NCBI GenBank assembly: GCA_004352715.1
Contig: SCFE01000052.1
Coordinates: 1,029,758 to 1,093,757 of the forward strand
DNA: 64,000 nucleotides
Source of the DNA: Hofstenia miamia
Lineage: Eukaryota; Xenacoelomorpha; Acoela
Direction: 5' to 3'
The position numbers were made by a program, and so were the translations under genes. The notes below the pieces were generated by a model, which saw nothing but the letters and a program-made list of their open reading frames with translations, did not search any database and was not told where the DNA came from. Position 1 is the stretch's first letter, and the number at the start of each line of letters is the position of its first letter. Below are positions 46,104-57,719 of this stretch, one piece after another.

Positions 46104-46299
46104 GTAATAATGGCATGCAGAAACGTAGAAAAAGCGGAACAGATCAAGAAGGATATTATTGAAAAAAGCGATGTCAGTATTTCAGATGATCTTTTAGTGG
46201 TAAAATGCTTGGAACTCAAATCGAAACAAAGTATCAAACAATTTTCCGATGATATTCATCAAAGTGTGGATAAAATTCATCTTTTAATAAATAATGCAG
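46104..46299 (+). CDS. SDR copy 2 exon 2
   Basis: Starts [18 protein letters not shown] and ends HLLINNAG before a GTTAGG donor. The acceptor is TTTCCTAG. Phase 0 in, 1 out, as in copy 1. Confidence 0.85.
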
Positions 46300-48399
46300 G
46301 TTAGGTTTTCCTACGAATCATATTTTTAAGTAGTTGATCTTCATATAAAATACATGAATTTCCTCTTACATTGAAAAGATTTATATCGTAAGCACGTAAA
46401 AAGAATGAACACTTATACTGTTGAATATCCTACAATCAGCATACATCAGCATTGCATCCAGTCGGATTTTAAAGATAAAGATAAAATAGTTTTCTTTATC
46501 TTGGCATCGTCTTCTGCTGATGCCTCAACATTTAGTAGCCAGCTGATGGGAATTCCACAAAGCTCTAGCTTCTATTATGATCCATTCAGAAGCTTTCCTG
46601 ATTAACAAGAAACTTAATAATACAATACTTGTCATGAACACTCTTGAAAATCTTATTTTTTAGGTACTTAGTTGATTTTTGGTAGAGTTCAGTCATATTA
46701 ATATTAGAAATACGTTCCAATCACCTTGGATGTATTCAACATCTTATTTCGATTAGTAAAAATATAAAAATATTATCCTCTACGGTGTCCACGTTTATTT
46801 TTAAAAGGATGTATGCAGCTAGGATCCATTTGATGAAATTTGAAATGTAGCATTGTGTAGATGTAGAAATATATTTTCCTAGATTGATTTTGAATATTTT
46901 AGGTCTTATCAATAACGAAAGATGTCTTTCTGATGATGGCTTCGAGATGACCTTTGCAGTAAATCATTTAGGACATTTTTATCTAACTTTTTTACTCATG
47001 GATATTCTTCAAAATTCAGGTGACGACGTCAGAGTTATCAATGTCAGTTCAGAGTATGTGAATATATGTTGAAGATGCATGTACAAATTCTAAACCAATT
47101 GTTTTAGAGCGTACAAAATGGGAACAATCATTTGCGACGATTTGAATTTAGAGAAACGTAATTATAGCGCTTTCAGAGCATATTCACACAGCAAACTTGC
47201 TAATGTTCTATTTACAAAGCAACTGGTAGCAAACTACGCTGAAAATGCTAATATACGATTTTATGTGCTTCATCCTGGCGCCGTGCATACTGATATTAAT
47301 AGAGATTTCAAATTTATCAGAGTAAGTCTTATCTTAACGGGTTGCTATGAATAATCTCATGACTTTGACTTAAGCTGCCAAGGAATTTATAAACCCTTTA
47401 AGGTTTCTTGAAAAAAATAAACGTTTACAACTCTTCAACTAATGAAGACATTCAAAATCTGAAAACACCACAAAATTGAGGTGTGTTTCCCTTCTTATTG
47501 TTCCTTTGAGATTGACTCTTCGTAAGACTCCCTGCAATGGGATTGAGAGGTCTTTCTACATAAAAAACATTTAGAGTACTTGTTGATCCAATGGAGTTTA
47601 GATTTCCTGATTATCTGAGCATTAGGAATTGAGAATTGAAAACTTTTCAGAGAAACATACATGTTTGTAATCTTTTCAAACTATTCAGGCACATAACTTT
47701 ACTACAAATTGTAGAGGTTACATGCATACGCGTTCAAAATGGGGAAGCTGTTTGTCCTAAAAGGTTAATACGCATTTCTTGAACATTTCAAATAAACTTG
47801 ATGCGGTTATTGTACTTTTTGTAAATTTACTGAATCCTATATGCTGATTTTGGTACATTCAATGAAATGCAAAAATTGTACTTTATATAATTTTACTTTC
47901 GCCAAATTCCTCACGACTACTAGTTTAAGTAACATGAAACCTGACTAACTTAAATTTTAGTATAAAACCACTACTGCACAATGTTTCTAGTAGTTGAATA
48001 AAAACTGTTATGCCAGAAAATCTAATTTAATTAAAAAATATTTTAAAAAATGATATAAGAAGTAAGCAAAGTGCTATTTTTTAGTTTTCCAAGAATTACT
48101 TTATAATAATTTGTTGAAAAAACAAGCAGATAAGTTAGGAAATTATATTTTTATAAATTAAAAATATTTAGTCATTGGTTACTACATTTAAATTCATGTT
48201 GAAATCCGCAGAGAGAGGATCTTACACCACACTCTATTGTGCCCTAAGCAAAGATCCCTTAACCAATGGGGCTTACTTCCAAAGTTGTAAAGAAGTTAGG
48301 CTTAAAGCACGTGGTCTAGACATGGCTGTCGCAAAGAACCTTTGGGAAGCTTCATGTGAAATGCTAGAAATTGATTGGATGAATTCAAAAACACAATAG
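46104..48399 (+). CDS. Short-chain dehydrogenase, retinol-dehydrogenase-like, copy 2 (exons 2-5)
   Basis: Exons: 46104-46299, 46903-47053, 47108-47321, 48172-48399. Exons 2-4 have exactly the lengths of copy 1 (196, 151, 214 bp) and all phases agree. Frames are intact. Motifs present are [27 protein letters not shown] (catalytic Tyr/Lys) and HPGAVHTDI. It keeps the more canonical CRN motif that copy 1 has lost (GCVDF). The ORF ends ...[10 protein letters not shown]. The cofactor-binding first exon is interrupted by a transposon at 43518, so the gene is probably a recent pseudogene, or uses an alternative first exon or the first exon of copy 1 by long-range splicing; the last two are speculation. 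Confidence 0.85.
46903..47053 (+). CDS. SDR copy 2 exon 3
   Basis: Encodes [20 protein letters not shown] and VRVINVSSE. Acceptor ATTTTAG, donor GTATGT. The following intron is 54 bases, close to the 50 of copy 1. Confidence 0.88.
47108..47321 (+). CDS. SDR copy 2 exon 4 (catalytic YxxxK)
   Basis: Starts [18 protein letters not shown], contains [16 protein letters not shown] with the YSHSK active site, then [10 protein letters not shown], and ends KFIR at a consensus GTAAGT donor. Confidence 0.9.
48172..48399 (+). CDS. SDR copy 2 exon 5 (terminal)
   Basis: 228 bp to the [23 protein letters not shown] and [11 protein letters not shown] match copy 1 closely. A candidate AATAAA lies at 48434. 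Confidence 0.88.
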   Translation, partial: SLVTTFKFMLKSAERGSYTTLYCALSKDPLTNGAYFQSCKEVRLKARGLDMAVAKNLWEASCEMLEIDWMNSKTQ

Positions 48400-48837
48400 T
48401 TTATGCATTTGATATTTCATTATGTCAATACATAAATAAAGTCCAGACTAATTGCTCAAAATTTAATGATTGTGTTATACATAGGAGTGTCCAATTAAAC
48501 TTACATTTAATATCACCGAACTGAAATTGACAATAAGGCCTAATTTTTGCTTGCAATATTTAGGTGAAACTATAAACTTTGAACATTTAATGTGATGTCG
48601 TGATTCTATTTGTCTGTAAATATGTTTTAACTCTTCAAACGGATTAAAAAAATTTATATATATTTTTATATTATAAGAGATTTAATTGTAATGTTATTTC
48701 TTCAACAGCTTATTTCAGTTGTGAGTGAAACCATAACCACGAAAAATTTAACAAAAAGCAAGATTAGAAAATTTCATTTAAATTTATTAAAAATCTGTGT
48801 GATTTGCAAACTTCCCAAAAGTCTGTTGGGTTATTGC

Positions 48838-49027
48838 ATGGAGTTCTGCTATTGTACATGGAGGCGAAGCGCTTTCCGGAGAAGGCTATATTGTATTCCG
48901 TGCAGAAAATTTGTGCCGCACAAAATCTGATCGACGAAAGATGACAGCCAATTAAATTAATTTAATGGCCTTCTTCGGGAAGGAAGTAAATGCCGCTTCG
49001 CCTCCATGTATAATAGCAGAACTCCAT
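48838..49027. mobile_element. 190-bp MITE with 9-bp target-site duplication
   Basis: The left end (ATGGAGTTCTGCTATTGTAC, then ATGGAGGCGAAGCG) is repeated inverted at the right end (CGCTTCGCCTCCAT...GCAGAACTCCAT) with one change in 34 bases. The inverted similarity continues inward (GAAGGC/GCCTTC). Both sides are flanked by the same nonamer GGTTATTGC (48829-48837 and 49028-49036). A 9-bp duplication is the hallmark of Mutator-like elements. There is no coding capacity. It lies about 440 bases after SDR copy 2. Confidence 0.88.
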
Positions 49028-49036
49028 GGTTATTGC

Positions 49037-51482
49037 TTCGACATACTTTTCCATTTGGAATTTTATGAAGTTGCTAACATTTGAAGGGTTTTAACACAAG
49101 AGTGGATCCAGAAAGCATGAATGTAGGCATTTGCCAGAGTGGTAGACTATCAAAATTTTAAGTTGGTTATTCTACACGTTAATTTTATACACAATGCAAA
49201 TAATTCATATTGTCAGAAGAATGCCAAAGTATTACCCTCAAGAAAAAAATTATAAGCAGTCGTATATTTTTGGTAATGCAAAACCAAATGCAAAATTTTT
49301 CAACTTTTTTTAAAATTGTAAACACAATCATCATATACCAATTAGTGGTACCCATCTAATTTTATGGGAAACTAAATTTATTTCTACAGATTTACTAAGC
49401 GTTTTAGTTGTACCCAGATTTGAAATGACGATGGCATTGGCCATTAGATGTTGGCTGGGGTTGAGTCATTTTTCATTTTCCTTTTATGCTTGGGTAATTT
49501 TTTCTCAGTATTTGATCGAATTTATAAATACTAATAAGTAGATGCCTTTTAGATGAAAGGTGTGTAGTTAAGATATATTTTGCAGGATTGAATTTTATTT
49601 AAAAAACAAAATTTGTACAGTAGCTCAGAATTTAATAACATTTGGTAGTGAATGAACTGAGCTTGGGCAAATTTTACTTTCATAAGCTGGGCTTGAATCA
49701 TAGTATATGGTACATTTTCACTTTATCAAATCTTGTTTAAGAAAATAAAATTTAATAATGCTTGAGTTTGAAAGTATAAAACTATATGTCACAATTGTTG
49801 TGCTAATGAAGTGTCATAGAAAATGAAACACTATGCGTTTAAATCCCAAAGTAACTCCACTTTATGATTGCAATAAATGAGAGTAATTATTTTTGAATTA
49901 CAACCCATAAGCTGGGAAAATCACTTAAGAAAAATTTGGAATTATATATTTTACTTTCAGTGAGAAAATACGCGGTAAAGGTAAGCTATCACCCCAAGTG
50001 CATCTTGCTGTCCATTCAACACCTTATATCTTAATATTTCTAAATAAAGTGTCAATATTTTGTGAGTTATATAAATATAATAATGTGGAGGCCTGGGGGG
50101 CTATATACACTCAAATGTACCACTTTGAATTCACCACTCATTTGGAACACTCCTTACTTAGTTGAATTAACGAAACCAAAATGAATATATCGTGATACAA
50201 AAATATACTCAAATTACTTAAACTTTAAGAATAAGTGATAATAACTATCAAAGTATTAATCACAATTTAAAATTTTTAATAATCTAGCTCATATGAGCAT
50301 CTCTGTCTGCGCCACTGAAACCCCATCAATATATTCAAAATCATTCATTGTAACATATGTTCATGCGTTCCTAGAGGTATGGATTAACAAAATAACTTTC
50401 TTTGAAACAATATTGACATTATAATAGTAAACATTCTTTGAATATTATTGCAATCTATTTCATTAGCGCGGAAATCTATAATTTTATCTAAATGAGAAGT
50501 GGAAGATTGTTCCATGATAAAATTTACATTTAAATTTTCCTTTGCATACGTTTATGGAATAATTCGACAATTTTTTAGCGCTTATAAGATGTACCTCAAT
50601 TTCAAATTTATACATATTTCTAAATTATGGAGCTTACTAGATTTCATTTGTAATACAATTTATGAAAAAATGTGAATACAAAATCAAAATAATTATAATA
50701 TGATTAGCCTATTGTTCGTGCTTCGAATTTTTCAGCAATAACTAGTAAAGATATATCTAGTAATTTTCGAAAGCTTATAATGATACCTACTTATTGATAC
50801 TTTTTGGAAAGTTTCAAAAATTGATTGCTTGTCAAAAAATTTAAATAAGTGTTGCGTTCCAATTTAAGTTACTTAAATCAATATAATTTAAAACTGAATT
50901 CATTCCTAATCCAATACCTGCATTTATGATTTAGCTTTGGAACTACTACTACATCAATTTACAATAAATGCGATTAAGGGAGACCCAAATGGCAGCAACA
51001 ACTATGAAATCCCAGAATATATTTACTAATTTTTTCGAAAATTTGAACAGCACATAGTAAGAAAAATTTAACAAAATATTTTAATTTTTTTTAAACATCA
51101 TGCTCCTCTCTTTTGTTGATCTGGTAAATTCTTAGGGTCATTACGCTTTTCTAATTTAATGGTGTACTTTTCAGTCCCAACATTAATAAAACAGAAACAA
51201 TAAATGAATTTAACCAATTTACTTTGATAATTACAGGAATTGTTAAATTACTTTTTGGCAGTTTGATTAGTTAGAATTTGGCAATAGTGGAAATTACATA
51301 TTTTCTAAAATATTTTTTAGATGTTGAAGATGTATAAAGGGCATACTTCAAATTCGTACATATTTAGTCATAAATTTCCCCGCTGCATCGATTGGAAAGG
51401 TTCATTGATATTAAACAATTTTGAATTTTCATAGCGCGGAGAGCTATATCAAACTCATATGAAATTGTGAAATGAACTTGGC
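49037..51482. other. Intergenic stretch
   Basis: 2.4 kb of AT-rich sequence in which I see no gene, structured repeat or transposon end. Confidence 0.5.
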
Positions 51483-51701
51483 ATGTCCCATCTATTTCGT
51501 AGACTAACCGACATTTTTACCGCACCTGTGTTGGCGGGAAAATTTAATTGGAATTACTCCTCTTTATTTAAAAAAACAAAAGTATTTAAATATGGAATAG
51601 AGCTAGGCATTGGTGTTTGTCAGGACCAGTTGAACAAAAATTCGCTAAATGCTATATTGAGTAAATTACATTGTATTACTAGCCAATTTAACCGACAATA
51701 A
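51483..51701 (+). CDS. Hypothetical 72-codon ORF
   Basis: Starts MSHLFRRLTDIFTAPVLAGK and ends SQFNRQ just before a TAA that overlaps an AATAAA. The first third is GC-richer than the flanks and mildly amphipathic with basic residues, as a mitochondrial presequence might be. I recognise no family. It could be a small gene, a terminal exon or chance. Confidence 0.25.
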   Translation: MSHLFRRLTDIFTAPVLAGKFNWNYSSLFKKTKVFKYGIELGIGVCQDQLNKNSLNAILSKLHCITSQFNRQ

Positions 51702-52870
51702 AAACATTTCGGCGGAAAAAGTATATATATTACATCGGTGAAAGCAGCTCACTCACAATTTCACTTCCATGCTTTGAGTATGGAGACTACTAGTTTCGTA
51801 TATAATATGCGTTATGGTTAATAAAAAATTGGTACTTGCTAAATATTTCTATTTCATGACGTTTATTCCTAACTAACAAACAGGGCTTAAAACCGTATTT
51901 AATTCAAACTAGTTTTTCAGGCATGTTAACGTTAAACAATGAAAATGAAATTTTCATAATAGCAAACGCATTAAAAATAATTTAAATGAAAAGAATTCAA
52001 AGAAATCAACTACTTTAAGCAATGGACATTGAGTTGTTTTCCAAAGACGAGACTTCACTGAAAACTTAAGTTAAAACGCATGGCTGGGTACTAGTTACAT
52101 CACATTCTTTTTAACCTTTGATAGTTTATTAATCAAATGAATATATTAATTTTCATTGTAAGACTATTCAAATCAAATCTTTTGTTCAATTTTAAGACAA
52201 CTGATCTAATAAAATACGCAGTCTAAATCTTCTGGAAACAGTTCAAAAATAGTAACCTTCATTAAGACACTGCTAAACTTGCAAGATTAAAATTATAAAA
52301 AAACATAAGTAAATTTTCAATAAAATCCTTATTCGCAAATGAAAATTTTTGTTACTTATATACTCATTATAATCATTCAAATATGTACTTTGAAAAAAGT
52401 TTAAATCATTGAAGTCTGAAATGACTGTGCAAATTTAAGTGATGCCCATTGCATAATCGAATAGTATATTAAGATAAAATATTAAATATCATATTTTACT
52501 AATTTAAATAACAATCCATATTTAACTACTAAAAGTATATCCTCATGTAAATAACATGTTTTGCTTTCATTAGAACATATATTTAAGAGGTGATGAGAAT
52601 AAAATTTATAGTTGCCATTGTGTTATTCTCAATGGTTTTGTTTGTTGTAGTAAAAATTGGATCGATTATGCCAACTGTATCTAAGACAATAAATATTTAA
52701 TTGGCAATATCATATTTAAATTAAATAGGCAATGAAGAAAATTTAAAATTACGTTTTATAGAGATATGTACCAATTTATTTGCGGTTAGTCAATTAAGTG
52801 GAGTTCCATCTGCAAATTTCTATATTAGTCAACAAGATTTTTTTGTTGAATTCGTATTAAATAAATAATT
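51702..52870. other. Intergenic stretch
   Basis: No supported gene or repeat. Confidence 0.45.
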
Positions 52871-52875
52871 TTGAT

Positions 52876-52911
52876 GAAAACGTTCGGACAGGTGCTTCAA
52901 TTCCTTATCAG
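52876..52911 (-). ncRNA. Degenerate hammerhead-like core of a Penelope-type element
   Basis: The minus strand reads CTGATAAGGAATTGAAG, then ACCTGTCC, then GAACGTTTTC. The order CTGATRA / GGA...TCC helix II / GAA(A)CGTTTTC matches the terminal repeats of Penelope-like elements, which carry hammerhead ribozymes. One A of GAAA and the consensus G of CTGATGA are missing, so it should be inactive. No RT lies beside it. Confidence 0.35.
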
Positions 52912-53244
52912 GTGGCTGTATGTTTCTGTTGCCAGGTTATTTTCCATAGAAACCATTCAAACAACAAACTCATTTCTGACTATATCCTAACACCTGCAAA
53001 CACCTACTCTGTTTTCATTACAACTTCAAGGTAATTTTCTTTATATTTTATTATATTTAGTTAATAAAATGACATATTAACTCATCACTCAAATTAACTG
53101 ATTCTTTCTCCTTAGTTGCCGAAAAATTTGACATACTTTTTGACTACAGAAAGACAAATAAAATAGAAAAGATTCGCATACATATATCTACAAAAACTGC
53201 ATTATGATTTTTTCATAATACATACTTCATTAAGAATTCCTAAA

Positions 53245-53296
<52 letters not shown>

Positions 53297-53599
53297 TAGC
53301 ATTAGAGAATGGCACTAAATATTACTTAACGTCATTTTTCCACTCTCCCAACTATTTAGCTTCAGTCATTACTATATTTTTTATGTCTATACATTGCAAA
53401 TAATATATACACAAAAAATTAAAATTTTAAATAAATCTTAGTGAAAAAAAATATACATATATATCGTTGCCCCAATATGCAAATGTTCTAAATTCAAAAA
53501 TTAAATGAAAATAATATGAAAATTATATGAAAATAATATGAAGCATTGTTTTCAAGTATTATCCAATCAGCAGCTTGTTGTGCAAAACCTAATAAATTG

Positions 53600-53722
53600 T
53601 TGAGGGAAATAGAAACAGCAAGCTTTGTGATGTAACATATTTTGAATTTTTTAAGATTTTGAAACATACATTTAAATTTTGAAAACTCAGCCGCTAAAGA
53701 GTAAATGGTTTTACAATTTTAT
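53600..53722. repeat. Dispersed repeat family 1 (partner 61840-61955)
   Basis: A block starting TTGAGGGAAATAGAAACAGC and including GCAAGCTTTGT, AATTTTGAAAACTCA and AGAGTAAATG recurs in the same orientation at 61840-61955 with moderate divergence. Confidence 0.65.
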
Positions 53723-54290
53723 TAATCTTTGAACTAACAACAAAGGTGATTCATTGTTATAGTTTTCATGATACTATAGTGAAACAAATTTTAGAAAGTA
53801 AAGAGTTAGTCGTCCTTACCATGCAACCATATATAAGATTGGAGATGACTTAAAATTTATGGAGACATTATTGAATATCGAATTAAACATTAGAATATCA
53901 ATACAAATGCTACTTATAATCTTGGTTATAATTGAGGTCTCAAGATGTACTCGGATATTGAAAACGCTGGGGCTAATGTATTTCTGGATACATGGATTAA
54001 TATTAAATTGTGTTTAACGAACTGCAAACGTTGTTTTATAATTTATATAATTTAATCAAAAGTTCTCTGGATGTTTTGCATATCATTTAAGACATTTTCA
54101 ATCTAGAAGGAAAACAATATTTTAGAACAATTGTCTAACAGGGAACTAATAGTGCCAACATCTCAATTTTTTTCAAACCTTGTATTGTTTGTGTTTTTAA
54201 AATTTAAAAGCAATTGATAAATAATAAATTAGAATTCAATTTTCAAACAAAATTGGGCGCAGTTAAGACATTTGCATTCTAGGCCATTTG

Positions 54291-54326
<36 letters not shown>

Positions 54327-55230
54327 CAAAAATAGCATGGAATATCTATTCAGAAATTGAATTTTTAGAGTTAATACTCTCCATAATTCGTTTTTACTAC
54401 GCATTGATCCTTAAAGATTCCAATATGAATCTATTGTTTTGAAATTTGCCAAATTTGATAGATCTTAGGTCAAGAGTATTGTCTTGCCCTTCAATTAAGT
54501 AAAGCCCTCTCTCTAAACCATGATTGCATTCTGTTTTACGCAAGACAAGAAATTGATTCTTGTAGAAACTTTGCTTTACCATTAATCTGCAAGAATATCA
54601 GATATATCTCCTTAAGCAGAATCATGTAGGGATCAGTATTTATTCTCTCAACATGATTAACAAAAGTAAAAACATCATTACCACAATAGCTGCGGCAACC
54701 CTCTCACTATTACAGATTGTGAATATAGGGTTGTTTTCAGTGAAAATTTTTTAACTTTTGGCATGATTGTAACTGAACATTACCTTTGCCCAGTCTTCCA
54801 CTGCCCAAAGCTAGCCGTTAGCACAAGTCTCTTGTTTGTACCATGTTGCTTTTATGTTCATGAGTTTTCAGTCACACTAGTGGCATTCCAAAATACCTTG
54901 CAATGCATTATTGTATGGTTCTAGTGGTAAGATTTTTCAATGTTGGCTGTAGATTACGTTTGTCCTAGCGATGAAATTACAGGTTGTCAACTGCATGTTA
55001 AAACTTTGTAGATAGCTTGTGATTAATAGATTTAATATTGCCATGCACAGTATACGAACCTACGCTTAACCTTTGTATCTGCAAGTGCTTTTGTGTTTTT
55101 CTAAATTCAAATGTATGCCTTGGTGTGAAAGATGTTTGATCCATATAAAAGATACAGTTATGCTTATTGAAGACAATGATTTATGCAATATTATATGCTT
55201 CTTTCGCTAATCATATATATATATATATTT
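53723..55230. other. Upstream region of the PLAC8 exons
   Basis: Contains (TA)n at 54294-54324. I looked for the Cys-rich first half of a PLAC8 domain and did not find it with confidence. The minus-strand ORF at 54397-54582 has no recognised family. Confidence 0.35.
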
Positions 55231-55234
55231 ATTT

Positions 55235-55279
55235 GACATTAATACAAAAACGTTTCGACTATATTATAGTCATCGTCAG
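55235..55279 (-). ncRNA. Hammerhead-ribozyme-like core
   Basis: The minus strand shows CTGACGA, one extra T, GACTAT-AAT-ATAGTC (a perfect 6-bp helix II), then GAAAC. Downstream, CGTT...AATG can form a short helix III (one G-U pair) and is followed directly by the cleavage triplet GTC. Order and spacing are those of the minimal hammerheads of Penelope-like elements. Helix I is not evident and the extra T disturbs helix II, so activity is doubtful. A Penelope-type RT fragment lies 35 bases away on the other strand. Confidence 0.4.
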
Positions 55280-55311
55280 TTAACAATATTTTTGCGGTAA
55301 TAATAATAATA

Positions 55312-55412
55312 ATGGCAAATTTGGCAATGGACATGATAGAATCGAAATTCCATAACGAGAAATTTTCATTTTATAAACGCTATGTAGATGATATATTCGC
55401 CATTTTTAATAA
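55312..55412 (+). mobile_element. Penelope-like element RT fragment (YVDD)
   Basis: The frame MANLAMDMIESKFHNEKFSF is followed by YKRYVDDIFAIF, the catalytic RT motif context (KRYVDD) of Penelope-like elements. It is cut at the single N at 55413 and followed by (TA)n. It lies 100 bases before the PLAC8 exon. Confidence 0.7.
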
Positions 55413-55432
55413 NCGATTCCAAAATATTATGA

Positions 55433-55468
<36 letters not shown>

Positions 55469-55511
55469 AATATTTTCCAAACAAACGTTTCTCATAACAA
55501 TAATATTTTAG

Positions 55512-55615
55512 GCAAGATTGCTGAATCTGTTGGGGAGTCATGTATAATGCATGGCGTAGTTTGGCCCATGGTACCAGTTGCTAGTATTATTTGTCCAGTG
55601 CAAATCAGAGGAAAA
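55512..55615 (+). CDS. PLAC8 penultimate exon
   Basis: 104 bp, entering in phase 1 and leaving in phase 0. Contains the middle cysteine (ESC) and the segment leading to the conserved R(x)xxREAxGIEGS junction with the last exon. Confidence 0.82.
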
Positions 55616-57658
55616 GTAAGTTACATTATAAAAATTATTTTTATTATTTAGCTGTTGGTCTATTAATGCCTGGTCAATTATCATATTTAGACCTATTAAG
55701 AAAAACTTAGTGCTTTGATATGTGATTACTGATTTTGTAAGATTTTCATAATTTAGAGGTTTTAACGAAGTTCGGAAGTGGGTAGGTAATTAAAAATCAT
55801 TAGGATGAATTGAAAGTGTAATTTAATGAGTCAAACATTTCAATCTTTCAAATTGTTAAAGATTTTAATTATTTTTATATTATTATTGATTTAGTATTCT
55901 ACCATTAATTATATCCTAAAATTGAATTAATATGAGTGTGCACAATGACATATTTTAATTAACGATCAAGCTATCTTGAGTAGAACAGAACCTATGTTAC
56001 TGCATCGCAACCTCTGGCCAAGTACCCAGGAGGACTACCTCAAAAATGAAAAATAGCGGGAGATTTTTTCTTGATAATTAATAGCTAAGGATCTAAAAAC
56101 ACCTTAATTTAAACCAAACTTTTTTAGTGATGTGATGTCTATTTTCATTTACATTCTTTTAAAAAAAAAATTTTCTAGTAAAATATACGTCAAGAACATG
56201 TTGATAATTGAAACAACAAATATAAATTTAATTTAGTAAAAAATCGTTATGTTCATTATGATTAACACTGTCCGCGCGCTAATTTTTATGAATATTTATT
56301 TTCACTGGAATGAACAAAATCCATAGATTTTTGTTCATTACAATGAACAAACAAAAATTTTAACAGCATTTTTTTAATTGTTGATGTGAACATTTTAAAC
56401 TTCTCGTTAAAATTTAGTAAAGAATTTAGACGCATGCTTAACATTTGTTAATTTTGAAAATATCAATAATACATGACATTGTACAAAACAACTGCTCTTT
56501 TGTAGATAAATGTACAAATCACATGGAGAGCAGTATCCGAAGGAAAGATTCCACAGTAATTTGACAGTTGTTGCTGTTTTCTATTTTCTCAAGTTCACAT
56601 TAACAATCAGGATCCTTACCAGTGGATTTTCTTCTCAGTTTTAAATATATTTGGAATGTATTGGGTGTAGGTGGCATGGGTGAGTCCGGGCAGGATAATC
56701 AGGGCAGGATAACCCCGAACAGGACAGGATAAAATTAAGATCCACTTAAATACGGAAAAATTGTTTGAGAAATTCAAGACTAAAACCCTGAAAATTTCAA
56801 AAATATGTCCTTCATTAATCTTACCAGTACCGTAGTGTCATAAAAGAGTCGATTGTGAAATTGACTCGTTAAGCAACAAACCGTAAATCTTTTCGACAAA
56901 AGTTTAAGAAATATTTCACAAGTTGTTGAGTGCCTCTAATATTTAAAAGTGTACTCGTTTCACTTTTTTGGTTACTTTCAATAATTATTTAATATTATTT
57001 TGATACGCGGGCAAACATGCTTTTTTACAAAAACATTGCTTAGGGAAATATTGAAAGGCAACATTATTTTATATTAATTGTGTTATTATTAACTGTAGAA
57101 TGTGTTATTCCATTTATTGTGTTTATAAGATAGTCAATGGGAAGATCTCGTTGATTATAACTTTGCAGATTGAGTGCGGTTTTAGATACAAAACTGCTGG
57201 TTGACTTGTCCATGACAATGTATGCAGAATTCATTTTATTTGAAAAATATGAGAAGTTGCGTCTTCTGGAATATGAAAATTAATCCTGATAAATCTAGAC
57301 AGGATAAAGTAATTGGAAATCCGGTCAACGTAGGATACATTTCTGTTTCAAACACAGCCTTATTAAATGGTTCACATTTGGTCCAATGAACTGATTTAGC
57401 ATAAAAGTTATTACATGATGCAGAGCTATTGTTTCCAGAATATTTATTAAAAAGTTTGAAGAATTTTCTTTTAAAAAAATAAATATTTTAAAGCAATTAT
57501 AGAAATAATTGTAAAGAACTTTTTCTCTTTAGGTTCGGGAAGCAAAAGGAATTGAGGGTTCATTCATTATGGACTGTGCGATGCTTATGTGCTGCCAGCT
57601 CTGTGCTTTGGTGCAAGAATATCAGGAAATGGGTATTGAGGGAATGGCCCGCAACTAG
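55512..57658 (+). CDS. PLAC8-family cysteine-rich protein, last two exons
   Basis: Exon n-1 (55512-55615) encodes GKIAESVGESCIMHGVVWPM and IICPVQIRGK; acceptor ATTTTAG, donor GTAAGT. Exon n (57533-57658) encodes VREAKGIEGSFIMDCAMLMC, then CQLCALVQEYQEM, ending GMARN and TAG. This is the second half of a PLAC8 (cornifelin-like) domain: (R)x(R/K)xxxGIxGSxxxD...CCxxCALVQxxxE. PLAC8 proteins are small, membrane-associated, cysteine-rich proteins of varied roles. The first half (the CCxxFxCPCC region) must be in an upstream exon that I cannot find within 2 kb; Penelope debris and an N join lie in between. A polyadenylation signal candidate (AATAAA) is at 57711. Confidence 0.85.
56205..56345. repeat. 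Dispersed repeat family 2 (partner 61972-62100), inside the PLAC8 intron
   Basis: Block GAAACAACAAATATAAATTT ... ATCGTTATGTTCATTATG ... ACTGTCCGCGC recurs at 61972-62100 at about 90% identity in the same orientation. Confidence 0.75.
57533..57658 (+). CDS. PLAC8 terminal exon
   Basis: 126 bp after a strong acceptor (TTTTTCTCTTTAG). It carries the MCCQLCALVQ motif, the most conserved part of the family. Confidence 0.88.
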   Translation, partial: VREAKGIEGSFIMDCAMLMCCQLCALVQEYQEMGIEGMARN

Positions 57659-57710
57659 ATTAAAATCTGCATATGTAACATTTACATAAAACGTATTGTA
57701 TTTCTTTTGT

Positions 57711-57716
57711 AAATAA
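57711..57716 (+). terminator. Polyadenylation signal candidate of the PLAC8 gene
   Basis: AATAAA about 53 bases after the PLAC8 stop codon, followed by T- and GT-rich sequence (TGTAAATGTGTGGGTGTTTT), the usual downstream element. Confidence 0.5.
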
Positions 57717-57719
57717 ATT

